From Paragorgia papillata (taxonomy: Eukaryota > Cnidaria > Anthozoa > Scleralcyonacea > Coralliidae): a stretch of DNA of 64,000 nt. The first letter of the stretch is position 1. Each line of letters starts with the position of its first letter. Of the stretch, positions 1 through 10,706 are shown piece after piece. The stretch spans positions 2,597,501 to 2,661,500 of the forward strand of contig JAWNZC010000419.1 of assembly GCA_035771165.1 (NCBI GenBank), in the 5' to 3' direction. The position numbers were made by a program, and so were the translations under genes. Below the pieces are notes generated by a model. The model was not told where the DNA came from, did no database searches, and saw only the letters and a list, made by a program, of their open reading frames with translations.

Positions 1-349
1 ATCACACTGCATAATGACTTTTTGAAATAGCATCAATTTTAGGATAGTCCAAATATTTTACACCCAGCTACACACGTTTAGTGACCAGTCATGGCTACAT
101 ACATGCAAGTGCAAATTTTTATTAAGTACTTTCGATAAGCACTCTCAAAGAAAATCATACTTTTCTAAAAAGTCATTATGCAGTGTGATGTCATAAGTAT
201 GACATTTGCATATCAAACAAACCTGAATATCTCAAGAATGAAGCAAGGAAACGAAATTCTACGAAAGATGTTACGTTGTCATTTTAAGTGTTCTTTGAAA
301 TGCAATCATAAAAAACTGGGGTGAAATTTCGCTGCATTGGCACTTTAAA
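1..349. repeat. TTAA-flanked foldback element, copy 1 (cut by window edge)
   Basis: The same family occurs complete at 23989-24496. Positions 166-349 match its right arm (bases such as GGTGAAATTTCGCTGCATTG), and 1-165 match its central loop in the opposite orientation. The right end is GGCACT followed by TTAA. It looks like a non-autonomous DNA transposon; the left arm lies outside the window. Confidence 0.75.
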
Positions 350-379
350 GTCCCAGCTATAATCTGTCCAGAGCACTGA

Positions 380-404
380 CATATATATATATATATATAT
401 ATAT
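380..404. repeat. (AT)n microsatellite
   Basis: Uninterrupted alternating A/T of about 25 bases. Between here and the ORF ending at 690 I see no supported gene; an open frame at 455-667 was rejected. Confidence 0.9.
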
Positions 405-689
405 GGCTAAATCCCCTATATCAGGGCGGTTTATGAACGACCCTTTCTTTCATAGTGGTAACCGTTGACCTTTTTCTAAATAAGAGTATTGATTGGACAG
501 TTGGTGCGACTGAGCCCGCTGTCAAACAGATAAAACAAAATAAAGCCAGCGGTTGCTACCACGAGAGAAATGATCCATATTCCGCCATCTTTGTTGTGGT
601 CATTTTTTTGGACACGGCCCGCGTGCAGTTATATATAGCTCTGTGTCCCAAGTCCTTAAACTCCTAGTTCACTGTTCAGTCTTCCAGAT

Positions 690-1817
690 CTATACAAACA
701 TATTTTTCAGAACATTTGCAATCGTCAGTTCTTTGCGAAGTTCGAACAAGCACTGACCATCCCGCACGATGCCCTTCTCCAACTCCTCGCAGATAGCCAG
801 GCGCCGGCGGCCCGCGCATTGCCTGACGAACTTATTTCGCATCCGAAGGTCGGTCAGTTGGTCTACAACCAGGACGAAACTCTTCTGGGATTGCGCGTCC
901 CCAAACCGGTCCGACCCGCGTTTGCTCAATTCGCGCACTACATCCTTACTTTCGTCCGTCAAGCGACTAGCCACTTCATTCCCATATACTTCGTCCGAGA
1001 AAGTTTTATAAATTTGTGTACCTCTCTCGTTTGCTTTTGTCGTTTGCTCAGCTGCTGTAGATTCACTTTCTCCGCAGTTCAGCCAATTTGATGTATTCTC
1101 CGACAATTCTACGTGTCCGCTTTCAACAAATAAATCTGAAAATATCAAGTCGTTTTTTGCTTTATTTACTTGGCTAACTTGTCGGATATCTCGCCTCGTT
1201 TTCGAAATCCCATTCCTGACCAGCGTTCTTTTTAAAAACACATCTGTTCCTGCGGTATTCGCTGATTCTCGTTGGTTCTCATTCGTGTTCGTGTCCGCAA
1301 TGAATAAATCAAGCCGAGATTGAACGTTTTTCGTTCCAGATCTGTTTATCTTGGGACATTCTAAAGGTAAATGATCCATGGGGATTCTTAATTTCGAATT
1401 GAGAGCTCGTCCTTGCTTTTGCTCGCTATTGATCTTATTGTCTTCGAAAACCAGTAATTTAGGAAGCGTAACTTTTCCCGAAGGTTTCGCCGAGACCGCA
1501 GCCCTCCATGGATTAGCGTCTCTCGATGGCATGCGATTTAGCGATTTTTCCTGCAAGTAATCAGGGGATTTTGAGCTGGTGTTGTCCCTGCCATTTGCTA
1601 CCAACAGTGGCCGGAACTCCTTGATATCGGGGCTTGAATACGTCGAACCAAACTTGCGTCGTCCGCACTCTTCTTGAAAGCTAGGCCATGCAATTGGAGT
1701 GGGATCTACAAACAGCTGAATTGTTTCTTCTTCAAGAAGCATCGATTGCCTTTCCTCCTCGAAGTTGATCTCCGTATTTCTGGTCTTCATCCCGCCAAGA
1801 CGAGTTCGGCTAAACAT
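690..1817 (-). CDS. hypothetical protein, 375 aa, single open exon
   Basis: I do not recognise a family. The frame is open for 1128 bases in DNA of ordinary composition, too long to be a likely chance event, and it is not low-complexity. The product is polar and charged, rich in S, N, E, R and K, with no signal peptide, no membrane segment and only a few scattered cysteines. The last 70 residues are the most structured-looking part: basic, with helix-like spacing (for example RMRNKFVRQCAGRRRLAICE). The middle reads like a disordered linker. Codon 1 is ATG at 1817; a second in-frame ATG lies nine codons later. An AG directly before CCGAACTCG near 1806 could be a splice acceptor, so this may be a large internal or last exon rather than a complete gene. 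No poly(A) signal is obvious close downstream of the stop. It may be a fast-evolving, lineage-specific protein. Confidence 0.6.
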   Translation of the reverse strand: MFSRTRLGGMKTRNTEINFEEERQSMLLEEETIQLFVDPTPIAWPSFQEECGRRKFGSTYSSPDIKEFRPLLVANGRDNTSSKSPDYLQEKSLNRMPSRDANPWRAAVSAKPSGKVTLPKLLVFEDNKINSEQKQGRALNSKLRIPMDHLPLECPKINRSGTKNVQSRLDLFIADTNTNENQRESANTAGTDVFLKRTLVRNGISKTRRDIRQVSQVNKAKNDLIFSDLFVESGHVELSENTSNWLNCGESESTAAEQTTKANERGTQIYKTFSDEVYGNEVASRLTDESKDVVRELSKRGSDRFGDAQSQKSFVLVVDQLTDLRMRNKFVRQCAGRRRLAICEELEKGIVRDGQCLFELRKELTIANVLKNMFV

Positions 1818-2850
1818 ATTTCGTCAAATCTTTATCGCAAACAAGGAAAAACTTGTCGTTTCGTGCTATTGATGTGTTTGTTATGAACTAACTCTGAGCG
1901 CCCGTTCATCTTCGGGGATTTTTCAAGCATGATTAGCTGGCCACTCGTCTATGCCAAATTTACTGCTATTGTCGTAAAATGATAATTACATCATCAAAGT
2001 CCAACAAGAATTAAGCGACGGTTTTTGATATAACTAACGCCAACGGCAAAACAATATCAACGGATTGTACATACAAACTTAAAGCACCCAAATCGTGTCC
2101 GGTATATGTATATTAATATAACTAGAATCACAATATTACGCCGCTCAATATAAATGCGAGTTGAAACTTTGTTTAAAATAACTAAAAATAATTTCCCTTG
2201 ACAAACAGCTGGAAATTGCTTGAAGACAATATTAAAAAGCGAAATTTTAAGTGTTTTTTTCTTCTTCAAAGAAACAGCTAATTAAGCCATATTTTGTATC
2301 TTTATATATATATATATAAATATATAGCCGAGAGTGGAGTCGATCCAGAAATGTTGAAAACTGGTGTTATGCGTGTACTCAAACATGACTATAAAAAAAT
2401 ATCTGGTTTACATATTTCAGACGCCGGAGATTCGTCGGCAAAAGCGAAACATTCGTAATTAAAACAAGGTAACTATTTTAAGACTCTTATTAATAATTTA
2501 TGAATAGGTAGAATTAAAACAAAAGGAATATAGCGGCTTAATTTCATACAAGTTTGCTCAGCTGAAAACGCTCAAACGTTATGGCTAAAATAATCAGCAT
2601 ATATTTATATTTATAAATCATTCGTATATCATATAAGGAAGATACAATATTCAGGTCTGAACTGTATAGGATCATACTAACGGCTTGCTGTTGTGAAATC
2701 CCATATATATAGTTTGACTGTTCACATTGTATAACGTATATATTACAGTTAACAGCATGGAATAATTATTATATGACACCATCAGCTGTCAGATTGGCCA
2801 ACATGGAAACATATATATTCGTAAATAATAAAACATTTCCACTTAAAATA
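1818..2850. other. AT-rich spacer, no supported gene
   Basis: About 1 kb of AT-rich DNA with short AT runs (for example near 2305-2325). The minus-strand frame at 2057-2269 is short and hydrophobic with no splice support. I see nothing definable here. Confidence 0.6.
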
Positions 2851-3830
2851 TACTTTCAGCTTGAAGTTTGTAAGGTTTTGTTAGTTCTTGCGGCATACGA
2901 GATGCCGTCAGATGTAAAAACGCAATAAATGCTACTACTATACAGTACTTTCAGCTTGAAGTTTGTGATGTTTTGTTAGTTCTTGTTGCACAAAAAGCTG
3001 CCGTTAGATGCAAAAACGCAATAAATGTCACTATAGTACTATCAGCTTGGAGTTTGTAATGTTTTGTTAGTTCTTGCTGTACAAGCTGTCGTTAGTTAGT
3101 ATAGTACTTTCAGCTTGGAGTTTGTAATGTTTTGTTAGTTCTTGTTGTACAAGCTGTCGTTAGTTAGTACAGTACTTTCAGCTCGAAGTTTGTAATGTTT
3201 TGTTACTGAGTTCTTGCTGTACAAGCTGCCGTTAGTTATAGTATAGTACTTTCAGCTTGGAGTTTGTAAAGTTTTGTTAGTTCTGGCTGTACAAGCTGTT
3301 GTTTAGTTAGTATAGTACTTTCAGCTTGGAGTTTGTAATGTGTTAGTTCTTCCCGTACAAGCTATCGCAGGGGCTCTGGAAGCAGCGGGTGTCCGGGTGT
3401 CCAGACACCCGCACTTTCTGGACTTGTGATGTTATCTTGTACGTTATGTATATATGGTTATTAGTTATCAATTATATTCTCTGAAGGGCGTGGCCCTGTT
3501 TATGGCATTCTGCGAGACGCAGAACACCCACGACTTTGAAAAGCTTCCAGAGCCCCTGCTGTCGTTAGTTAGTATAGTACTTTCAGCTTGGAGTTTGTAA
3601 AGTTTTGTTAGTTCTTGCTGTACAAGCTGTCGTTAGTTAGTATAGTATACTTTCAGCTTGGAGTTTGTAATGTTTTGTTACTGAGTTCTTGCTGTACAAG
3701 CTGTCGTTAGTTAGTATAGTACCTTTAGCTTGGAGTTTGTAATGTTTTGTTAGTTCTTGCTGTACAAGCTGTCATTAGTTAGTATAGTGCTTTCAGCTTG
3801 AAGCTTGTAAAGTTTTGTTAGTTCTTCCTG
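2851..3830. repeat. degenerate 67-bp minisatellite
   Basis: About a dozen tandem copies of a unit containing TACTTTCAGCTTGGAGTTTG, then TGTTTTGTTAGTTCTTGCTG, then TACAAGCTGTCGTTAGTTAG. Copies differ by substitutions and short indels. The array is split by a foldback insertion at 3367-3559. A lone piece of the same unit (GCTGTACAAGCTATCG) recurs near 31500. Confidence 0.9.
3367..3559. mobile_element. 193-bp MITE inserted in the minisatellite
   Basis: Terminal inverted repeats of 17 bp, GCAGGGGCTCTGGAAGC and its complement, bound the element. The flanks are TATC (3363-3366) and TGTC (3560-3563), probably a 4-bp target duplication with one change, because the uninterrupted unit reads CTGTCGTTAG. 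No coding capacity. The insertion postdates expansion of the array. Confidence 0.8.
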
Positions 3831-4323
3831 CAGGGAATCATTCCAAATGTGTTGTTTTGCTATTGTACGGTCAAACTTGCGAACGCAAACTTGCGAATGC
3901 ACAATTGCGATCGCAAACCTGCGCAAACCATAACCATAACAATTATGTCAGCAAATTAAATAAAATTTTCAACGCAGTCAGATGAGGATTAACACTTTGA
4001 GGCCTGCACCTCAAAGTGCTAAGCCAGAATAAAATGCTAAAGCCTCGTCGTCAGGCTTCAAAGTTTTAACGAAAGGATTTCTTGTTGAAGGTAAATTTGG
4101 AGTGTATGTATAAGGATCCAACGCGCGATCCTGTGATTCTAGTGCAGTGCTCTGGCTACTGAGCTACGGACTCGAGCCGAGCCCATTGCCAAGAACTTAT
4201 TCACGAGTTCTGTATACTAAATAATGATGGTAATGTTGGGAGAAGAACTGGGTGTATTACAAGTAATATATAGCCTTTCACTCGATTAAACTGCAATATT
4301 CAAGATATTTTGGTAAAGGAGCT

Positions 4324-4637
4324 TCTGTCTGTCTGTTTGTCTGTCTGTTTGTTTGTTTGTCTGTTTGTCTGTTTGTTTGTTTGTTTGTTTGTTTGTTTGT
4401 TTGTTTGTTTGTTTGTTTGTTTGTTTGTCTGTCTGTTTGTCTGTCTGTCTGTTTGTCTGTCTGTTTATTTGTTTGTCTGTTTGTCTGTTTGTCTGTCTGT
4501 CTGTCTGTTTGTTTGTTTGTTTGTTTGTTTGTCTGTTTGTTTGTTTGTTTGTTTGTTTGTTTGTTTGTTTGTTTGTTTGTTTGTTTGTCTGTCTGTTTGT
4601 TTGTCTGTCTGTTTGTTTGTTTGTCTGTTTGTTTGTT

Positions 4638-4668
<31 letters not shown>

Positions 4669-4911
4669 TTGTTTGTTTGTTTGTCTGTTTGTTTGTTTGT
4701 TTGTTTGTTTGTTTGTTTGTTTGTTTGTTTGTTTGTTTGTCTGTCTGTCTGTTTGTCTGTCTGTTTGTTTGTTTGTTTGTTTGTTTGTTTGTTTGTTTGT
4801 TTGTTTGTTTGTTTGTTTGTTTGTCTATTTGTTTGTTTGTCTGTTTGTCTGTTTGTCTGTTTGTTTGTTTGTTTGTTTGTTTGTTTGTTTGTTTGTTTGT
4901 TTGTTTGTCTA
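4324..4911. repeat. TTTG/TCTG tetranucleotide tract
   Basis: About 590 bases of mixed TTTG and TCTG units with single-base variants. All six frames are open, which gives long but meaningless ORFs of repeated Cys-Leu-Phe-Val or Lys-Gln-Thr-Asn. Confidence 0.97.
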
Positions 4912-4951
4912 TCACCAAGATTTTTCAAAAAGTATTGACATTAAATTTTAG

Positions 4952-5043
4952 TTGAATTTGGTCCAGGATTGGATAAGAACCAGACACGTACAGAGCTCAA
5001 GAAAGGTGTCCTGTTGGGCGTCAAAAACGTCACTTGCCATTGA
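4952..5043 (+). CDS. possible last coding exon of an unidentified gene
   Basis: Weak candidate. A splice acceptor (TAAATTTTAG) is followed by two bases completing a codon and then 29 codons to a TGA stop, reading EFGPGLDKNQTRTELKKG and onward. The composition looks protein-like and the segment is unique sequence between two repeats. I could not find the preceding exon to its left (the region holds the TTTG tract), nor a canonical AATAAA close downstream, only an AATATA variant. It could equally be a chance open stretch. Confidence 0.25.
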
Positions 5044-5127
5044 TTAGGCACAAACTAACTGAAGAATATAGCAGTATATGTCATACCATCCATACATCAG
5101 ACTCAACCTACGTTCAAATCATCTGAG

Positions 5128-5197
5128 TCCCAGTAGCTCAATGGTTAGAGTGTCTCACTGGCGATCAGAAGGTTGTGGGTTCGAGTCCCGCTTGGGA
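5128..5197 (+). repeat. tRNA-like sequence, probable SINE head
   Basis: It folds as a tRNA: a six-pair acceptor (TCCCAG with TTGGGA), a D-arm with A box TAGCTCAATGGTTAGAG, an imperfect anticodon stem, and a perfect T-arm (GTGGG, loop TTCGAGT, CCCGC) with the B box. The anticodon stem carries a mismatch and there is no clean tRNA identity. Related heads occur near 48900, and decayed minus-strand relatives near 31545-31615 and 62530-62590. I read it as tRNA-derived rather than a working tRNA. Confidence 0.6.
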
Positions 5198-5445
5198 ACT
5201 CAGAAAAATTTCTGAGTAAAATAGCTCGGATTCTCATATCCGAGCCAGCATATTCATCTCCTCTCTTATAAGCAGAACATACCAGTCCTAACTTAGAAGA
5301 CGGTGTCGTGCCTATTGATTCCGCACGAACGGACAAACAAACTCACAAACAGAATATAAAGCGCTATATGGGGCTACTGAGCTACGCAACTTACTCGTCA
5401 AAGCACCGCAATTTCATAAAAAACGCTGACCGTTACATTCTCCGT

Positions 5446-5743
5446 TACCCTGCGAGCAGAGCCTTCTTTTCCTTATTTCTTCGCTGAGAGAGAGGAAGAA
5501 AAGTAGGCTCTGCTGTATTCGTGTTTGGCTTCGTCCAAGATTTAGGACGAAGTAACCCGTTTAAGACCCGTTTAACCGGTTCTCGTTTTGTTTTCTGCTC
5601 TGATTGGGACTGGGTTCGAGATTGTAACCAAGCAACTGACACGCATGCGCAATGGAAACCAGTCACGAATAGAGCAGAGTCTACTTTTCTTCCTCTCTCT
5701 CAGCGAAGAAATAAGGAAAAGAAGGCTAGCTGCTCACAGGGTA
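5446..5743. mobile_element. foldback element, Mutator-like, copy 1
   Basis: Inverted arms of about 100 bp begin TACCCTGCGAGCAGAGCC. The flanks ATTCTCCGT (5437-5445) and ATTCTCCGC (5744-5752) form a 9-bp target duplication with one mismatch. Long arms plus a 9-bp duplication are typical of Mutator-type elements. A longer relative lies at 10707-11195. No transposase. Confidence 0.8.
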
Positions 5744-5752
5744 ATTCTCCGC

Positions 5753-6290
5753 GTAAAGGAATAAGAAAATTCTTGATTGCGCGAGATCAGGAATCCAGTT
5801 ATATAGAGATAGTACTAAAACAGTATTGGCGAGGCCGCTCAGCTATTTCTGACGTCAGCGTTTTAGTTATACATCTAATTCACTAGAATAACAACAATGC
5901 AACGCGCAAAACATTGTGTGACGTCATCAATCACCGAGTCAATTAAAACATGTGCGCTAGCTTGAAACGGAAGAGAACTAGTGTATAACAAGCGAAGCTA
6001 TATATTGTTCACGCTCCTACCTTGATATGTTGTGCTGTAGGCGTTCTTCGTCCAAAGTAAACAATTTGTTGCCATTTGAATACAGACTGCACTTGTTGGA
6101 CGCCATTCAAGAGTTTGTAAATGAAAGACGGTTTGCTGATGCAAGGAAAAAGTTAAAAGAAGTAAGGTGACAAAGAAAAATAGACCGATAGACAAACAAC
6201 AAACAGACGGATAAACGGACATACGAACAGACGGGTAACAGAAAGAGCAAAGTAAAAAGGTGGTGAACTGCCGAGAATAGTTTTGATAAC
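5753..6290. other. spacer, no supported gene
   Basis: Unique-looking sequence containing several TGACGTCA or TGACGTC motifs (near 5850 and 5920). No splice-supported coding segment was seen. Confidence 0.5.
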
Positions 6291-6425
6291 GAAATACTGA
6301 CGTTTCGAGAGGGGACCTTCATCAGATGAAATGTACGAGGGCTCCGGTCGAAACCTCAGTATTTCGTTATAAAAACTATTCTCAGCATTTTAGCACCTTT
6401 TCACTTTGGTCTACGCGAAGCACTG
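6291..6425. repeat. foldback copy of the GAAATACTGACG family
   Basis: Two inverted halves of a dispersed unit face each other. One reads GAAATACTGACGTTTCGAGA and the other TCGAAACCTCAGTATTTCGT. It belongs to the family found in tandem at 30395-31290. Confidence 0.7.
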
Positions 6426-6487
6426 CCTACGCAGCACACACGAATCACAAGTTAAAAGCGCTTTATATTTTGCCTGAGTTCGCGTTC

Positions 6488-6935
6488 GTTCGTTCAATAC
6501 GTCATTCAATGCGTCATCAACTACGTCACATGCGTCATCCAATGCGTCATCCAACGCGTCATCCAATATATCAACCATTACGTCATCCAATGCGTCATCC
6601 ATTATTACGTCATTCAATCTGTCATCCATACGTCATTCAATGCGTCATCCAATACGTCATCCAACGCATCATCCAATACGTCATGCAATACGTCATCCAA
6701 TGCGTCATCCAATACGTCATCCAATACGTCATCCAATACGTCATCCATTACGTCATTCAATGTGTCATCTAATGTCATCCAATGCATCGTCCATTACGTC
6801 ATTCAATGTGTCATCCAAATGCGCCATTAAATACGTCATCCAATACGTCATCAATGCGCCATTGAATACGTCATCCAAACGTCATCAATGCGTCATCCAA
6901 TACGTCGTTCGTTCGTTCGTTCGTTCGTTCGTGCA
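6488..6935. repeat. 12-bp CGTCA minisatellite, array 1
   Basis: Tandem units of TGCGTCATCCAA or TACGTCATCCAA, about 35 copies, ending in a short CGTT run. A second, larger array of the same unit lies at 8676-9360. Each unit contains a CRE-like half site (TACGTCA or TGCGTCA). It lies upstream of, or within, an earlier intron of the LRR gene. Confidence 0.95.
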
Positions 6936-7041
6936 GAATCAATAGGATTAACCTTTAGGAGAGCTGGATCTTGTTATACTAATCTGAACAAATCTTTTTG
7001 CACGATGTGGAAATACATTAGGATTCTTTGTTTTGCTTCAG

Positions 7042-7399
7042 TTGAAAAAGATAATGGTAGTTGATTTAACGTCAAAGAATGGAGATTCTCGACAGCTTCC
7101 AAATATGCTGCAAGAAAACTGTTATGTGGTGGAACGTCATGCTCATTTGGAAATACACCGGTGAATATAATAGAACCTTGGCAGGCGATAAAGAAAGGAA
7201 AGGAGAGAAGAATAAAGAAAAGAATAGGAAAGAAGGAAGGAAGAAAAAGGGAGGAAGAAAGGAAGGAAGAGAAGGAGGGAGGGAGAAAGTGAGGAGCGAA
7301 AGAAGGAAGGAGGAAAAGTATAAATGAAGAAAGGAAAAGAGGAAGAGAGGGACAAAGGGAGGGAAAGACGAAAAGGGGAGAGAAGGTAAAAGTGAAGGA

Positions 7400-7455
<56 letters not shown>

Positions 7456-9711
7456 AGGAAGGAAGGAAGGCAAAGAAGAAAGGAGAGTGAAAGAAAGGAA
7501 GGAATGAATGCATGAATGAATGAATGAATGAATGAATGAATGAATGATTGAATGAATGAATGAATGAATGAAGAAAGGGAGAAAGGAAAAGAGGAAATGG
7601 AAGAAAGGAAGGAAGGAAAGAAAGAAGGAAGGAAGGAAGGAAGGAAGGAAGGAAGGAAGGAAGGAAGGAAGGAAGGAAGGAAGGAAGGAAGGAAGGAAGG
7701 AAGGAAGGAAGGAAGGAAAGAAGGAAGGAAGGAAGGAAAGAAGGAAGGAAGGAAGGAAGGAAGGAAGGAAGGAAGGAAGGAAGGAAGGAAGGAAGGAAGG
7801 AAGGAAAGAAGGAAAGAAGGAAGGAAAGAAGGAAGGTAAAGAGGCCAGAAGAAAGGAAAGAAGAAAGGAAAGAAGGAAGGCAAAGAGGAAAGAAGAAAGG
7901 AAAGAAGGAAGGAAGGAAGGAAGGAAGAAAGGAAGGAAGGAAGGAAAGAAGGAAGGAAGGAAGGAAGGAAAGAAGGAAGGAAGGAAGGAAGGAAGGAAGG
8001 AAGGAAGGAAGGAAGGAAGGAAGGAAAGAAGGAAGGAAGGAAGGAAGGAACGAACGAAGGAACGAAGGAACGAACGAACGAACGAAGGAAGGAAGGAAGG
8101 AAGGAAGGAAGGAAGGAAAGGAAAGAAGAAAGGAAAGAGGAAAGGAGAGTGGAAGAAAGGAATGAATGAAGAAAGGAAAGAAGGAAGAAAAGAAAGAAGG
8201 AGTGAAGTTTTCATTCTCTATCACAATAATCCATAAAATCAGTTATTCTTTCAACCAGGTTGGAAGAGGTCCTTGACGGAAACAAACTGCACAAAGTAAA
8301 AACACATTGCTCTGTTCTGAAACAAATGTTTGGAATGCCAACTGTCGACGAGATTTTACATCAAATCGAGCACGAAAACACAATTAACCTCAAAATGATT
8401 AAGAAAACACACAGAGATAGCTTCAAGTTATATAACTGTAATCTTCTGATGGCTGAAAACCTCAAGATGTGTTACAGAATACTTAGGAGTTGTCATGAGT
8501 TGAAAAAAGTCGAACTACTGTATTGTCAGATTGATGATAGAACAATGGGTATATTGTTTAAAGCTTTAGCAAAGCTTCCAGAGCTCATGTACCTGGGTAG
8601 GTAAATATCTGACTCTGGGTACAAGTCTTTAATAAGACAACAAACATATCGATAACAAAAATAATGAACACAAGAGCGTCATTCAATGCGTCATTCAATG
8701 CGTCATCAAATGCGTCATTCAATGCGTCATCTAATGCGTTATCTAATGCGTTATCTAATGCGTCATCTAATGCGTCATCCAATGCGTCATTCAATGCGTC
8801 ATCCAATGCGTCAGCTTATAATGCGTCATCTTATAATGCGTCATTCAATGCGTCATCTAACGCGTCATCCAATGCGTCATTCAATGCGTCATCTTATGCG
8901 TCATCTAATGCGTCATCTTATGCGTCATCCAATGCGTCATCCAATACGTCATCCAATACGTCATCCAATACGTCATCTTATGCGTCATCTAATGCGTCAT
9001 CCAATGCGTCATCCAATACGTCATCTAATGCGTCATCCAACGTCATCCAAACATTCAATGTGTCATCCATTACGTCATTCAATGTATCATCCAAAACGTC
9101 ATCAATGCGCCATCCAATACGTCATCAATGCGCCATTGAATACGTCATCCAATACGTCATTCACATGCGTCATCCAATACGTCATCTATCTATGCGTCAT
9201 CCAATACGTCATTCAATTCGTCATCCAATACGTCATTCAATTCGTCATCCAATACGTCATTCAAATACGTCATCCAATGTGTCATTTAATACGTCATCCA
9301 ATACCTCATCAATGCGCCATTTAAATACATCATCCAATGCGTCATAATTCAATGTGCCATCCAGAACTCGATATACAAATTCTTCTAATTCAATATTATA
9401 ATTTCTCCAAAACTTTTCTTCTATTTCTTAAATTAACTCAACTTTAACTTTTAGGTTTAAAAGGAAACAACTTAACCATGGAATCGACAGCAATACTTTA
9501 CGATTTTTTACACGACGAAGAGAACTTCCAACAACTTATGTGGATTGATGTGTCAGTGAACGGCATTAACACCTTGCCAAAGACGCTGGTTGACGCTCTC
9601 GTCCAACGTTGGCCTCGGTGGGTGCGAAAAAACGTTCCGTCAAAAAACGTCAAGCTTTCAGCTTTAGATATAATTCAAGGTCGCATGCCAAGGACTTTAA
9701 AGCACAAATGA
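7042..9711 (+). CDS. leucine-rich-repeat protein, last three exons (237 aa seen)
   Basis: The exons are 7042-7160, 8259-8596 and 9455-9711. The first has a strong acceptor (TTTGTTTTGCTTCAG) and ends in CG before GTGAAT. The second starts after TTTCAACCAG with G, restoring CGG (Arg), and ends CTGG before GTAGGT. The third starts after AACTTTTAG with GT, restoring Gly. Phases match at both junctions, which supports the model strongly. Residues 95-165 or so show LRR spacing (LKKVELLYCQID, then LPELMYLGLKGNNLT), of the ribonuclease-inhibitor type common in NLR proteins. The last 60 residues are basic and end KHK before TGA. Earlier exons are not identifiable here, so an NLR identity is a possibility, not a conclusion. 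The long minus-strand ORF over 6974-8224 is a shadow of this exon plus repeat. Confidence 0.75.
7190..8205. repeat. GGAA/GAAA microsatellite tract in LRR-gene intron
   Basis: About 1 kb of GGAA and GAAA tetranucleotides, with a GAAT stretch (7500-7570) and some GAAC units near 8050-8085. All large ORFs here encode Ser-Phe-Leu-Pro or Lys-Glu-Gly-Arg repeats and are not genes. Confidence 0.97.
8676..9360. repeat. 12-bp CGTCA minisatellite, array 2 (intronic)
   Basis: About 55 copies of the 12-bp unit (ATGCGTCATYCA) lie between the last two exons of the LRR gene. The unit is the same as in 6488-6935. Homogeneous blocks (runs of TGCGTCAT, then of TACGTCAT) suggest local expansion. Confidence 0.95.
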
Positions 9712-9975
9712 CAATAATTTAATAAGAACTTCATAAAAGAAAATGTGTACAATTATATTTTAATCTAATATATTTCCAAAATGTTAATGCGATGCTCAAG
9801 TAGGCAGAATGAGGCTTTCCCTGCTGGCACCTCTGAAAACATCCGACACTTTGTTTGATGTAACCGCCGTCCATGATCTTGGACGTGTCAAACCAGTTTT
9901 GAAAACAGGTTTGGTACGACACACATTCTGATTGGCTACGGAGCGTGCTTACGCAATGACCAACGAGATATTTAC

Positions 9976-10176
9976 CATAGAGATAATATAAATACTAGAG
10001 GGGGAATTGGCGGGAAAATTTGGTAACCACATGGCAGCCGCCATTACCTATGATATTTCAGTCAATTGGTTGGCAAATGTACTAGACCCAGTCCTTTGTC
10101 AACCAACGCGTCCAAAAAAATCCAAGATGGCGGCGTTCAATTGGTTGCCCCCTCTAGTATTTATATGATCTCTATG
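9976..10176. mobile_element. 201-bp foldback MITE, 5-bp target duplication
   Basis: Terminal inverted repeats begin CATAGAGATAATATAAATAC and end in a near complement. They are flanked on both sides by TTTAC (9971-9975 and 10177-10181). The arms run about 30 bp. No ORF. Confidence 0.8.
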
Positions 10177-10422
10177 TTTACGTGGTGGCGCTAGAGTGTA
10201 ATGTAACAATTAGCGTTCCTGAGCCAGTTGGGCTTCTGTAGCCCTGTTTTGATCTCTTTACTTACTATTTAAAACATTATTTAAGTAAAGAAATAAGAAT
10301 ACTTTGTCACAGAGTCGGTATAAAGTTGTTTACAATGCTTGGGAAGTTACAAGACGACTCACAGAGCTGGTGAATTAGCTCGGCTATCGCCTCGTGTTGT
10401 TCACGCATATCTCGTATTTCTG

Positions 10423-10631
10423 TAGCCTGGTTCCCTGGCCCAATTTCAAAAGAAATAAGGGCCAGGTAACCACTAATTTCATTATCGCGTCATCAGGGCT
10501 AAATCCACTTATGACGATGGCAGTTTTACTCATAGCCACTAAAAACGCGCGAAAATTTAACCAATAGGAAAGCAGAAGTCTTTAGTGGTTACCTGGCCCA
10601 TATTCTTTGATTGGGCCAGGGTACCAGGCTA
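10423..10631. mobile_element. 209-bp foldback MITE, perfect 9-bp target duplication
   Basis: The ends are TAGCCTGGTTCCCTGGCC and GGCCAGGGTACCAGGCTA. GTATTTCTG is present at 10414-10422 and again at 10632-10640. The 9-bp duplication suggests a Mutator-type transposase supplied in trans. Confidence 0.88.
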
Positions 10632-10706
10632 GTATTTCTGAACTTCGTTGTCAAGGTAACTTTGCGCATGCGCAACAGGAACTTTCTTCAAGAACCACTT
10701 TCACGA

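Noticed and set aside
455..667. 70-codon plus-strand ORF
   Set aside because: Short, no recognisable feature, no splice context.
4278..4955. Five ORFs of about 200 codons on both strands
   Set aside because: All are translations of the TTTG/TCTG microsatellite; every frame is open.
6974..8224. 416-codon minus-strand ORF ending in a protein-like 67-residue tail
   Set aside because: Most is GGAA-repeat translation; the tail is antisense to the LRR exon at 7042-7160, which has better splice sites and phase.
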